Shown: positions 1-6,156, counted from the first letter of the stretch. The stretch is DNA of 6,455 nucleotides from JAICJR01 sp036491015 (GCA_036491015.1 DASXCV010000126.1:1-6455); one strand, 5' to 3'. Program-made: numbers and translations. Notes: generated from the letters alone by a model not told the origin.

Positions 1-15
1 CCTCGAAATGAGCCA

Positions 16-57
<42 letters not shown>

Positions 58-103
58 TCGCACGGAGCCCCAGCGGCGCTCGGCGAGGCCTGGCGAGGCG
101 GGT

Positions 104-526
104 ATGAATAGTAGGATCGCGGCCGTGACGTTCGCGCTCAGGAACGTCAAGGAGGATCTGGAGGATCTCGGGTCCAACTTCGACGGCGCGCCGGGCCTGG
201 AGCTTCGCTACGCAAGCAAGGCGCTCGAGCTCGAGCAGTGCGGCCTTTCCTACCAGCGTATCCCGCCCGACTATCGCTTCCCGTACGGCCACACACATAA
301 GCAGCAGGAGGAGATCTACGTGGTCGTGCGCGGGAGCGGGCGGATGAAGCTCGGCGACGAGATCGTCGAGGTCAAGGAGTGGGACGTGGTTCGCGTCCCA
401 CCCGGCACGTGGCGAGGCTACGAGGGCGGGCCGGAGGGCCTCGAGATCCTCGTGTTCGGTGCGCCCGACCTCGGCGAGAATCCGCGCGACGACGTGGAGG
501 GCCGGCGCGACTGGTGGGCTGACTAG
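104..526 (+). CDS. Small single-domain cupin protein
   Basis: A 140-residue protein predicted to fold as one cytoplasmic beta-barrel cupin; the substrate is unknown. Cupin motif 1 is clear: H63, H65 and E69/E70 in GHTHKQQEEIYVVV, followed by the GSGR turn. Motif 2 (DVVRVPPGTWRGYEGGPEG, near residues 94-112) keeps the PxG turn, but the usual metal-binding histidine is replaced by Arg104, so metal binding may be weakened or use other ligands. The C-terminus ends in RRDWWAD, similar to the WW-containing ends I recall in actinobacterial cupins of this type. An open frame runs back to ATG 8, inside the tRNA remnant, so that start is not credible. ATG 104 follows a weak purine stretch. GTG 125 is an equally good alternative, because it has agga at 113-116 with 8-nt spacing and gives the shorter N-terminus usual in relatives. 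The family is certain; the start and function are not. Confidence 0.85.
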   Translation: MNSRIAAVTFALRNVKEDLEDLGSNFDGAPGLELRYASKALELEQCGLSYQRIPPDYRFPYGHTHKQQEEIYVVVRGSGRMKLGDEIVEVKEWDVVRVPPGTWRGYEGGPEGLEILVFGAPDLGENPRDDVEGRRDWWAD

Positions 527-705
527 CGCCGCTCGAGGCGTCCGCGGGCAAGCTCACGACGGTGCGCGAGCGCGCCGAGCGCCGCGAGGTGCCCGTGGCT
601 CTCTACACGCACAGCATGTTCAGCACCGGCACGGACGAGCAGAACCGCGCGGCCTCACGCGCCACCCCTGACATCCGGCGCTGTGGCAGGGGCCGGGTGC
701 ATTAG
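523..705 (+). pseudogene. Coding remnant with no credible start
   Basis: The reading frame is open from 523 to the tag at 703-705 and carries the codon periodicity of a real high-GC gene. In the 40 codons from 541 to 660, 38 end in G or C (95%), against about 65% GC at first and 58% at second positions. The bias falls off in the last 14 codons. The peptide includes KLTTVRERAERREVPVALYT followed by HSMFSTGTDEQNRAAS, which reads like a beta-strand with an amphipathic helix in front; I do not recognise the family. The frame is closed by tga at 520-522, inside the 3' end of the cupin gene. The first possible starts are GTG 562 and ATG 616, neither with a ribosome binding site. The simplest reading is the tail or an internal piece of a decayed gene. 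A short 47-codon gene from GTG 562 is the alternative. Confidence 0.5.
665..692 (+). other. GC-rich stem-loop upstream of the mgtC-like gene
   Basis: CCCCTG (665-670) and CAGGGG (687-692) are perfect complements around a 16-nt loop, ending 28 bases before the GTG start at 721. It has no T-tract. It could be a terminator for whatever preceded it, a leader structure of the MgtC-family gene, or chance pairing in GC-rich DNA. I see no M-box magnesium riboswitch core. Confidence 0.2.
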
Positions 706-720
706 CCCGAAAACGAGCCT

Positions 721-1458
721 GTGATTCTTCACGCGTCTCCGGTTATCGCCGTCGTGCCGAGCGGACAGGGCTGGAAGCAGATCGGCGAGCTGGCGCTGGC
801 GTTCTCGCTGTCGTCGCTGATCGGCCTCGAGCGCGAGTGGCGGCAGAAGTCGGCAGGCCTGCGCACGCACACGCTGGTGGGCGTCGGGGCGGCGCTCTTC
901 CTGATCGTCAGCAAGTACGGCTTCAGCGACGTGCTCGGCCCGAACGTCGTGCTCGACCCCTCGCGCGTGGCGGCACAGATCGTGACCGGCATCGGCTTCA
1001 TCGGCGGCGGGTTGATCTTCGTGCGCGGTGATGCGGTGCGCGGACTCACCACCGCGGCGGTCGTGTGGATCACGGCGGCCATCGGCATGGCGTGCGGCGC
1101 CGGCCTGCCGATCCTTGCCATCGTGGTCACCGGCGCGCACTTCGTGGTGGTGTTCGTCTATCCGCGGCTCGCGGCTCTCCTGCCCAGCTCGCGCTACATG
1201 TCATTCGGCATGCGGGTGGTCTACGAGGACGGTCGCGGCATCCTGCGCGAGATCCTCGAGGCGAGCACGGGCCTCGGGTTCGCCGTCGCTCGCGTGGCCA
1301 CGCACGAGCTCGAGCACGATGTGCGGGGCGCGTCGGCGGTGGCCGTCACGCTCGAGGTTCAGGGCCAGCCCGCCGCCGAGCCCCTCACGGTGGCCCTCAG
1401 CGATCTCGACGGCGTCTTCGAGGTTGCGGCCACCGACCTCACGCCGGCGTCGGACTGA
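721..1458 (+). CDS. MgtC/SapB family inner-membrane protein
   Basis: A 245-residue protein with the MgtC/SapB hydrophobic N-terminal domain and a soluble C-terminal domain. Family signatures are present in order: GLEREWRQKSAGLRTH (35-50), then QIVTGIGFIGGGLIF (86-100) and VRGLTTAAVVWITAAIG (106-122). Hydrophobic segments lie near 20-36, 50-64, 86-100, 108-126 and 130-150. Residues 160-240 form an ACT-like regulatory domain, as in long MgtC homologues. Known of the family: Salmonella MgtC supports growth at low magnesium and inside macrophages and acts on the F1Fo ATP synthase; many environmental homologues have no proven function. It is normally involved in magnesium or envelope homeostasis rather than being a proven transporter. 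The start is GTG 721 with only a weak Shine-Dalgarno (cgagcc); GTG 754 would also keep the first membrane segment. It converges on the TIR gene with 16 bases between stops and no visible terminator. Confidence 0.9.
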   Translation: MILHASPVIAVVPSGQGWKQIGELALAFSLSSLIGLEREWRQKSAGLRTHTLVGVGAALFLIVSKYGFSDVLGPNVVLDPSRVAAQIVTGIGFIGGGLIFVRGDAVRGLTTAAVVWITAAIGMACGAGLPILAIVVTGAHFVVVFVYPRLAALLPSSRYMSFGMRVVYEDGRGILREILEASTGLGFAVARVATHELEHDVRGASAVAVTLEVQGQPAAEPLTVALSDLDGVFEVAATDLTPASD

Positions 1459-1474
1459 CTCTCGAAATCGTCCG

Positions 1475-2530
1475 CTAGCCGGCACTCAGGAAGCCGCCCG
1501 GGTGGTGGAGGTCCGGACAGTCGAAGCAGAGCTCCTTGATGAAGATCCGCTGGCCGACCTGAAGAGCGATCAGCCCGAAGTTGCCGTGCTGCTGGCTGAC
1601 GCCGTTCGCCGAGATCAAGTACGTCCCGTGCACCTCGCCGGTTTCCTCCGAAGCGTCGCCGCCGCCGAGGGTCCAGTCGAAGCCGGGCCGGCGACCGTCG
1701 AACTCCTTGAACTGCCTGCGGTACTCGGACATCACCTCTTCGGGCCCGCGCCGCTCGAACGATGCTCCGCGCTTGTAGATGATCTCGGGGCTGAGGAGCT
1801 TGCGGAGGCCTGTCTCGTCCTTCGTCTCGAACGCCGCCTCGTACTTGTGGGCGAGGGCCTCGGCGCCCGGGCCGGCGCCCTGCGGGGCACTGGCTCCGGT
1901 GCCGGCGCCGGAGCTCCCACCGCCGCCGCCTGAGAACACGCCCGCGATCGCCAGTACCGCCACGAGCGCGACCGCCGCGACGCCGGCGGCGACGGCGATC
2001 ACCCGCCCGCGCGGCTGCGACGAAGACGCCGCGGCTCCGGCCGGCTCCTCCTCCTCGCCCGTCACCGTGCTGAGCAAGCGCCGCACGTCGTAGCGCCAGC
2101 GCGCGTCGCTCAGCTCGATCGCGTTCAGGCGCCGCAGCGGCTGGAGGCTGTCCGGCAGCTCGTCCGCGCCCGGCATCCGCGCGCCGGCCACGAGCACCGG
2201 GATCAACCTCAGGTCCGAGCGCGCCAGCGCGGTCTCCACCTCGAGCCGCACGTAGTCGGCGGGATCGGACAGCCGCGGCTTCGTGCCGTCCTTCGACACC
2301 GTGGCCCAGCGCGGGCCGATGATCAGCAGGAGCGCGTCGCACGAGCCCACGGACTCGGTGATCCCGTCCACGAAGTCGATGCCCGGCTCGAGCTCCACGT
2401 CCATGAATACCTGGTCGTCGCCGAAGCGCTCGACAATCGCGTCGTAGAGGCGTCCGGCGTGACCGGACGTGTCCTCGCGCCGGTAGCTGATGAAGAGCTT
2501 CGGCGCGGACGCACCTGGCTTTGAGGTCAT
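1475..2530 (-). CDS. Membrane-anchored TIR-domain protein with C-terminal NTF2/SnoaL-like domain
   Basis: A 351-residue protein in three parts. Residues 10-153 are a TIR domain: box 1 is KLFISYRREDT (11-21), the BB-loop region is DVELEPGIDF (44-53), a hydrophobic strand is DALLLIIGPRWA (65-76), and DYVRLEVETAL (92-102) is followed by the strand LRLIPVLV (107-114). Glu97 is the best candidate for the catalytic glutamate of NAD-cleaving TIRs. An acidic stretch EEEE (159-162) precedes one membrane helix at about 177-198. A Gly/Ser/Ala-rich linker (200-222) leads to an NTF2/SnoaL-like domain (about 224-340: helix ALAHKYEAAFETKDETGLRK, then strands ending in FIKELCFDC). Inferred topology is TIR inside and NTF2-like domain outside, so this could be a one-protein sensor that signals through the TIR domain. 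No partner such as ThsA lies nearby, so a Thoeris role is not supported. NADase activity and ligand are unknown. ATG 2530 has only a distant purine stretch upstream. Confidence 0.85.
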   Translation of the reverse strand: MTSKPGASAPKLFISYRREDTSGHAGRLYDAIVERFGDDQVFMDVELEPGIDFVDGITESVGSCDALLLIIGPRWATVSKDGTKPRLSDPADYVRLEVETALARSDLRLIPVLVAGARMPGADELPDSLQPLRRLNAIELSDARWRYDVRRLLSTVTGEEEEPAGAAASSSQPRGRVIAVAAGVAAVALVAVLAIAGVFSGGGGGSSGAGTGASAPQGAGPGAEALAHKYEAAFETKDETGLRKLLSPEIIYKRGASFERRGPEEVMSEYRRQFKEFDGRRPGFDWTLGGGDASEETGEVHGTYLISANGVSQQHGNFGLIALQVGQRIFIKELCFDCPDLHHPGGFLSAG

Positions 2531-2560
2531 CTCAGGCGCGGTCTACCTGCTGGGGCGGCG

Positions 2561-2572
2561 CGAGTCAACTCG
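2561..2572. promoter_or_regulatory. Short inverted repeat in the TIR / thioesterase divergent gap
   Basis: CGAGT-CA-ACTCG is a perfect 5-bp inverted repeat with a 2-base spacer in the 56-base gap between the divergent starts at 2530 (-) and 2587 (+). It ends 3 bases before the Shine-Dalgarno of the thioesterase. It could be a small operator shared by both genes, but a 10-base match of this kind also occurs by chance. I could not place clear -35 and -10 boxes in the gap. Confidence 0.2.
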
Positions 2573-2575
2573 GGC

Positions 2576-2580
2576 AGGAG
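2576..2580 (+). promoter_or_regulatory. Shine-Dalgarno that sets the thioesterase start
   Basis: AGGAG sits 6 bases before GTG 2587. It is one of the best ribosome binding sites in the window and selects GTG 2587 over ATG 2611, which is preceded by no comparable site, and over the in-frame ATG 2521 upstream, which overlaps the start of the divergent TIR gene. Confidence 0.75.
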
Positions 2581-2586
2581 CCGCGA

Positions 2587-3039
2587 GTGGCTTCGGCGAA
2601 TGTGCCTGCGATGACCCGCGAGGGCCCCTTTTGGGATGTGATGGAGGGACGCCGCGAGCCCCCTCCGGCGGCCGTGCTGCTCGGCTGGAAGCTCATCGAC
2701 GTGGACCCGGACGCCGGCACGATCGAGGTCTCCTACACCGCCACGGAGCAGTTCCTCAACCCGGCCGGGTGGATCCAGGGCGGGTTCGTGGCGGCCATGC
2801 TCGACGACACGCTCGGTCCCGCGCTGGTGGCCACGCTCGGTCCCGGCGAGTGGGCGCCCACCACCGACCTGCATGTGCAGTTCCACTCGCCCGCCAAGCC
2901 CGGTGAGCTGCGCGGGCGGGGGCGGGTGGTGCGGCGAGGCAGGGACATCGCGTTCCTCGCCGGCGAGCTCATCGACCCGTCCGGCACGGTGGTGGCGAGC
3001 GCAATCGCCACGGCCAGCATTCGTCGCCAGTCGCTCTGA
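2587..3039 (+). CDS. PaaI-family (hotdog) acyl-CoA thioesterase
   Basis: A 150-residue protein that is a single hotdog domain of the PaaI type, expected to hydrolyse an acyl- or aryl-CoA thioester in the cytoplasm. The N-terminal FWDVMEGRREPPPAAVLLGW (15-34) gives the usual entry helix and strand. The central helix NPAGWIQGGFVAAMLDDTLG (58-77) holds the active site: Gly65-Gly66, with Asp73/Asp74 as candidate catalytic acid. Gln64 stands where many PaaI proteins have His, a variation I recall as common in actinobacterial members. The later strands TTDLHVQFHSPAKPGELRG, RGRDIAFLAGEL and GTVVASAIATASI complete the fold. Length is normal for the family. Starting at ATG 2611 would remove only eight non-conserved residues. 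It converges on the glycosyltransferase with 9 bases between stops. No phenylacetate or fatty-acid genes lie nearby, so the acyl substrate cannot be inferred. Confidence 0.88.
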   Translation: MASANVPAMTREGPFWDVMEGRREPPPAAVLLGWKLIDVDPDAGTIEVSYTATEQFLNPAGWIQGGFVAAMLDDTLGPALVATLGPGEWAPTTDLHVQFHSPAKPGELRGRGRVVRRGRDIAFLAGELIDPSGTVVASAIATASIRRQSL

Positions 3040-3048
3040 GCTGAGCTC

Positions 3049-4596
3049 CTACGGCACGGGCGGGGCATGCGTGGGCGTGACCATCAGGCGTCCGCGGTGC
3101 CTGGCGCTCGCGCCGCGGTCGAACCCGGTGAGGCGCTCGAAAGGCGGATGGGAGTACAGGCGGATCGGATGTGACGACACGTAGCGGTCGATCGCGAACC
3201 CGGCCACGCGATCGCTCGAGGCGAACCGGAACCCGGGCGCGGGTGAGTGCGGGAGCGGCCGGTGTGGCCCGCTGTTGCACGACGCTCCCCACCACACCAC
3301 GGCGGGGCACTCGCCGGAGCTCGCCGTCTTGCGCAGCACGTCGATCTGCGTGACGAGCTTGCCCTGCGGCCGGTCCCACCAGGTGTGCGGCAGGTAGAAG
3401 CCGAGGATTCGCGACCACGTGTGCGGACCCAGTAGCAGGATCGCCCGCGGCTTGCCGGTGTAGCGGAGCGCCTTCGTGATCTGCTGCCAGTGGGTGCGTT
3501 GCGCGCCGGCGTCGTTCGGCACGGCGAGCACCATCGCGACCGAAACGGCCACGAGCACGCCGCCGGCCAGCGGGCCGAGTGCGCGCGGGCGCGCGGCTGC
3601 CAGCCCCGCGGCCACCAGGACGGCGAGCGGGACCACCGCGCCGATCACGTTGCGCGCATTGAGGAAGTCGGCGCCCGCGGCGGCGATCAGCACCGGCACG
3701 AGCACGGCGACGAGGCCGATCCCACCGGCGATCAGCGCGCCACGACGGTCGACCCTGTCGGACTTGCGGGCGAGCAGCACCACGAAGGTCGCTAGCACGG
3801 CGACGCCGCCGAGCGCGAACTCGAGATTGCGCGCGGGGGGCGAGAAGCCTGCGATGAAGAACTCGGGTATCTGCAGGATGCGGGTGGTGAGCGGCGAGTG
3901 GTTGAAGTAGTAGGTGCGGGCGCTCTGCTCGTGCGCGAGGCCCGCCAGCGCGGCCACGCCGATGGCCACGATCGCCGTCGAGGCAAGGCGTGAGCGCAGT
4001 CGCAAGCGCCGGTCCGCGAGCAGTAGCCCGGCCTCGGGCAGCACGAGGAAGATCGCGAAGTAGTGGGTGCAGAGCGCGACCGTGGACAGCGCCGCCCAGG
4101 CGGCGAGTCGCCGCGATGTCGGGCGCGCGCGGGCGCGCGCGAAGAGCCACAGCGAGACGGTGGTGAAGAACACGAGCAGCGAGTAGGAGCGCGCCTCCTG
4201 CGAGTACCAGATGAGAAACGGGTTGACGCAGACGAGCGCCGCGGTGACGAGTGCCGCGCGGCGGCCGGCTAGCTCGCGCGCCGCCGCGTAGGCGAACGGC
4301 ACCGTGGCCACGCCGGCGAGCGCCGACAGCGAGCGTAGGCCCATCTCGTTGTCGCCGAACACGCGCACCCAACCCCACGCGAGCAGGTAGTAGAGCGGCG
4401 GTGTGGACTCGGTGTGTGGGAGCTGACCCAGCCGCTGAGCCGGCGTGCCGCGGACGAGCCACGCGGTGGTGGCCTCGTCGTACCAGAAGCCCTGCTTGCC
4501 GAGCGCCCAGAAGCGCAGCGCGGCGGCCACCGCGGTGATCGCCGTGAGACCCAAGAGAGTCGGCGCCGCCACGCGGCGGACGCGCGCACCACCCAT
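3049..4596 (-). CDS. GT-C (family 39 / PMT-like) membrane glycosyltransferase
   Basis: A 515-residue polytopic protein with about ten hydrophobic segments, the GT-C fold of lipid-linked sugar transferases such as PMT and ArnT. After membrane helix 1 (10-30) the first extracytoplasmic loop carries GFWYDEATT (36-44), with Asp40-Glu41 the likely catalytic acidic pair, and then TESTPPLYYLLAWGWVRVFG (62-81). The second loop motif is NPFLIWYSQEARSYSL (125-140). These are hallmarks of the family 39 proteins common in Solirubrobacterales. Roughly the last 150 residues form a soluble outer domain with motifs such as HTWSRILGFYLPHTWWDRP. Expected role: transfer of a sugar from a polyprenyl-phosphate donor to a lipid, polysaccharide or protein at the outer membrane face; donor and acceptor cannot be read from the sequence. 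ATG 4596 has a weak gggga upstream. It is divergent from the secreted nuclease gene. A strong GC-alternating tract near 4124-4141 encodes an Arg/Ala-rich loop. Confidence 0.88.
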   Translation of the reverse strand: MGGARVRRVAAPTLLGLTAITAVAAALRFWALGKQGFWYDEATTAWLVRGTPAQRLGQLPHTESTPPLYYLLAWGWVRVFGDNEMGLRSLSALAGVATVPFAYAAARELAGRRAALVTAALVCVNPFLIWYSQEARSYSLLVFFTTVSLWLFARARARPTSRRLAAWAALSTVALCTHYFAIFLVLPEAGLLLADRRLRLRSRLASTAIVAIGVAALAGLAHEQSARTYYFNHSPLTTRILQIPEFFIAGFSPPARNLEFALGGVAVLATFVVLLARKSDRVDRRGALIAGGIGLVAVLVPVLIAAAGADFLNARNVIGAVVPLAVLVAAGLAAARPRALGPLAGGVLVAVSVAMVLAVPNDAGAQRTHWQQITKALRYTGKPRAILLLGPHTWSRILGFYLPHTWWDRPQGKLVTQIDVLRKTASSGECPAVVWWGASCNSGPHRPLPHSPAPGFRFASSDRVAGFAIDRYVSSHPIRLYSHPPFERLTGFDRGASARHRGRLMVTPTHAPPVP

Positions 4597-4683
4597 GTCC
4601 CCGACAGCTCAAACCCGGGGGGTGAGCCGCGGCTGAAGGGGCCATGAGGAAGCCCTCACGGGCGGCCTACCTCAAACCGATCT

Positions 4684-4724
4684 CTACAGTTCTGTGGGCG
4701 AGGCGCCGATGGCTACAGACGTAG
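4684..4724. promoter_or_regulatory. Paired CTACAG motifs in the divergent intergenic region
   Basis: The 149-base gap between divergent starts at 4596 (-) and 4746 (+) must hold promoters for both genes, but no clear -35/-10 pair stands out. It contains CTACAG twice (4684-4689 and 4713-4718, 29 bases apart). Each copy is followed by an imperfect complement: CTACAG-tt-CTGTGG and CTAC-agac-GTAG. These could be regulator half-sites on almost the same DNA face, or chance. The nuclease gene has no recognisable Shine-Dalgarno in its last 20 upstream bases. Confidence 0.2.
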
Positions 4725-4745
4725 TTCGCGCCCGCATTTCCCTTC

Positions 4746-6005
4746 ATGCGCCGTCTGCTTCTGACAACTGTCCTGCTCTTGGTTGCGGGCGCGTCCCTTG
4801 CCTCCGGCGCCCATGCGCGCACGTACATGGCGCGCTGTGTCGGCCCGTTCAAGAGCGGCCCGATGTGCCACTTCTGGACTGCCCACGCGGTGTCGATCAA
4901 CGACGGCGACACGATCGGCGTCCGCATCGACGGCCAGCGCCGCGTCTGGCAGATCCGGTTCATCGGCGTGCAGGCGATGGAGCTCCACCACTACAACCCG
5001 AAGCACCGCAGCGGGCAGTGCTACGCGGTCGAGGCCGCGAACCACGTGCAGCAGCTCGTCGAGCAGAGCCACAACCGGGTGCTGCTCTCCGCGCAGCATC
5101 CGGGCACGCGCTTCACCTACCGGCTCGGCCGCTACATCGACCTGAAGGTGAACGGCAAGTGGACCGACCTCGGTGAGCTCGAGATGTCCGAGGGCCAGAC
5201 CCTCTGGATGTCCGACGAGCGCGAGACCGCCTGGAACAACGTCTACAACCGGCTGGGCCAGGAGGCGGAGCAGAAGCACATCGGCATGTGGGACCCGACC
5301 CATTGCGGCGTGGGGCCGGACCAGAACGTGCCGCTACGGACCTGGGTCAACTACGACCCGCACGGCGTCGACCAGGCCGACCTCAACAACGAGTGGGTGA
5401 AGGTCCAGAACCTCAGCTCGACCACCTCGGTGAACCTCACCCACTGGTGGATGCGCGACTCCGGCCTGCGGCGCTACACGTTCCCCGCCGGGACCATGCT
5501 CCGGCCGGGCGCGACGATCACGGTGCACGACGGCGCGGGCGCGCGCTCCGGCGACAACCTCTTCTGGAACATCAAGGCGCCCGTCTTCCAGAACATCGGC
5601 GACGGCGCCTACGTGTTCGACCCGCAGGGCGACCTGCGCTCGTACATGGTCTACCCGTGCGTGGTGGCCTGCTCCGATCCGAACCAGGGCGCTCTCGAGC
5701 TTTCGGCGCAGCTCCGCGGCCAGCAGTACGTGCAGGTCCAGAACGTCTCCTCGCACGCCGTGAACCTCTACGGCTACGAGCTGCGCGCGCCGGGCTGGCC
5801 CTACGACTTCGGCCCGAACTCGGTGCTGCAACCGGGCCAGGCGATGCACATCGACCTCGACGGCGCCACCGCCCAGGACACCACGCTCGACCGCCACTGG
5901 GGAGCCCCGTTCCCGCACCTGCACCCGCCGGGCGACACCGTGCGCATACAGACCTTCAACGACATCCCGGTCGCCTGCGACGCCTGGGGCAGCGCCCACT
6001 GCTGA
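4746..6005 (+). CDS. Secreted SNase-like nuclease with two lamin-tail-like domains
   Basis: A 419-residue exported protein. The signal peptide is MRRLLLTTVLLLVAGASLAS with likely cleavage after AHA (residue 24). Residues about 45-184 are a staphylococcal-nuclease-like domain: NDGDTIGV (52-59), IRFIGVQAMEL (70-80), LGRYIDLKVNGKW (127-139) and the closing helix ending KHIGMW. By alignment to staphylococcal nuclease by eye, Arg71, Glu79 and Arg129 match catalytic R35, E43 and R87, and Asp55 matches D21. The calcium ligand D40 becomes Gln76 and T41 becomes Ala77. Residues about 198-303 (NNEWVKVQNLSSTTSVNLTHWW, FPAGTMLRPGATITV) form a lamin-tail domain. Residues about 315-412 (QYVQVQNVSSHAVNLYGYEL, LQPGQAMHIDL) repeat the same pattern as a second, more diverged one. 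Eight cysteines (31, 41, 92, 187, 305, 309, 411, 419) suit disulfides in an extracellular protein. Expected role is extracellular nucleic-acid cleavage, with the LTDs as binding or adhesion modules; activity is not certain. Confidence 0.87.
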   Translation: MRRLLLTTVLLLVAGASLASGAHARTYMARCVGPFKSGPMCHFWTAHAVSINDGDTIGVRIDGQRRVWQIRFIGVQAMELHHYNPKHRSGQCYAVEAANHVQQLVEQSHNRVLLSAQHPGTRFTYRLGRYIDLKVNGKWTDLGELEMSEGQTLWMSDERETAWNNVYNRLGQEAEQKHIGMWDPTHCGVGPDQNVPLRTWVNYDPHGVDQADLNNEWVKVQNLSSTTSVNLTHWWMRDSGLRRYTFPAGTMLRPGATITVHDGAGARSGDNLFWNIKAPVFQNIGDGAYVFDPQGDLRSYMVYPCVVACSDPNQGALELSAQLRGQQYVQVQNVSSHAVNLYGYELRAPGWPYDFGPNSVLQPGQAMHIDLDGATAQDTTLDRHWGAPFPHLHPPGDTVRIQTFNDIPVACDAWGSAHC

Positions 6006-6010
6006 GCGGC

Positions 6011-6023
6011 CACTCCTCGAGTG
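6011..6023 (+). terminator. Small hairpin just after the nuclease stop
   Basis: CACTC-ctc-GAGTG forms a 5-bp stem with a 3-base loop, beginning 5 bases after the tga at 6003-6005. No T-tract follows. It may act with the hairpins of the tandem repeat that follows as a weak terminator or 3' end stabiliser. Its size makes chance occurrence possible. Confidence 0.25.
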
Positions 6024-6117
6024 AAGGGTTGACCACGCCATAGCGTGCAAACCCTGCAATCAACGCAGTAGTTGAAGGATTGAGGTCCCGCGAGGACCCA
6101 AAGGCTGCAATCAACGC
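6023..6117. repeat. Two tandem 51-bp units, each with its own hairpin
   Basis: Unit 1 starts at 6023 and unit 2 at 6074. Each begins with GAAGGRTTGA (6023-6032, 6074-6083) and ends with TGCAATCAACGC (6055-6066, 6106-6117), with CAAA conserved at 6048-6051 and 6099-6102. All three boxes are offset by exactly 51 bases. Between the boxes the sequence differs but folds the same way: CACGC-cata-GCGTG (6034-6047) in unit 1 and GGTCC-cgcga-GGACC (6084-6098) in unit 2. The outer boxes can also pair (GTTGA or ATTG with TCAAC or CAAT), giving a nested structure. About 30 of the first 44 positions match. It sits between convergent genes, so it could be a bidirectional terminator, a structured RNA, a REP-like genomic repeat or a protein-binding array. 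I do not recognise it as a named family. Confidence 0.7.
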
Positions 6118-6156
6118 CGAGGTCCGCCCGTCATTGCGGCAGTTCGTGCCGAGTCA

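Noticed and set aside
661..720. A magnesium (M-box) riboswitch upstream of the mgtC-like gene.
   Set aside because: The short leader has none of the conserved M-box core, and only one simple stem-loop can be drawn.
1359..2342. A 327-codon minus-strand frame over the TIR gene and the end of the mgtC-like gene.
   Set aside because: Its composition is that of a GC-rich frame shadow; the TIR and MgtC frames carry the recognisable domains.
1475..2530. The TIR gene as part of a Thoeris or other known anti-phage system.
   Set aside because: The neighbours are an MgtC-like protein and a thioesterase in other orientations. There is no SIR2, macro, SLOG or other effector gene in the window.
4124..4141. 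An alternating GC tract that could form Z-DNA or a palindrome.
   Set aside because: It lies inside the glycosyltransferase coding region, where Arg/Ala-rich codons at this GC content explain it.
2969..4645. A 558-codon open frame on the minus strand overlapping the glycosyltransferase in another frame.
   Set aside because: It is rich in Arg/Ala/Gly/Pro and lacks any domain pattern. It is the out-of-frame reading of the clear GT-C gene.
5334..6059. A 241-codon minus-strand frame antisense to the secreted nuclease.
   Set aside because: No recognisable domain, and the sense frame has a signal peptide, SNase and LTD motifs. High GC keeps antisense frames open.
6023..6117. The tandem repeat as a CRISPR array or integron attC site.
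   Set aside because: There are only two units, the conserved boxes flank a variable stem rather than spacers of uniform length, and no cas genes are seen. The GTT/AAC boxes are in the wrong order and do not match the attC core consensus.
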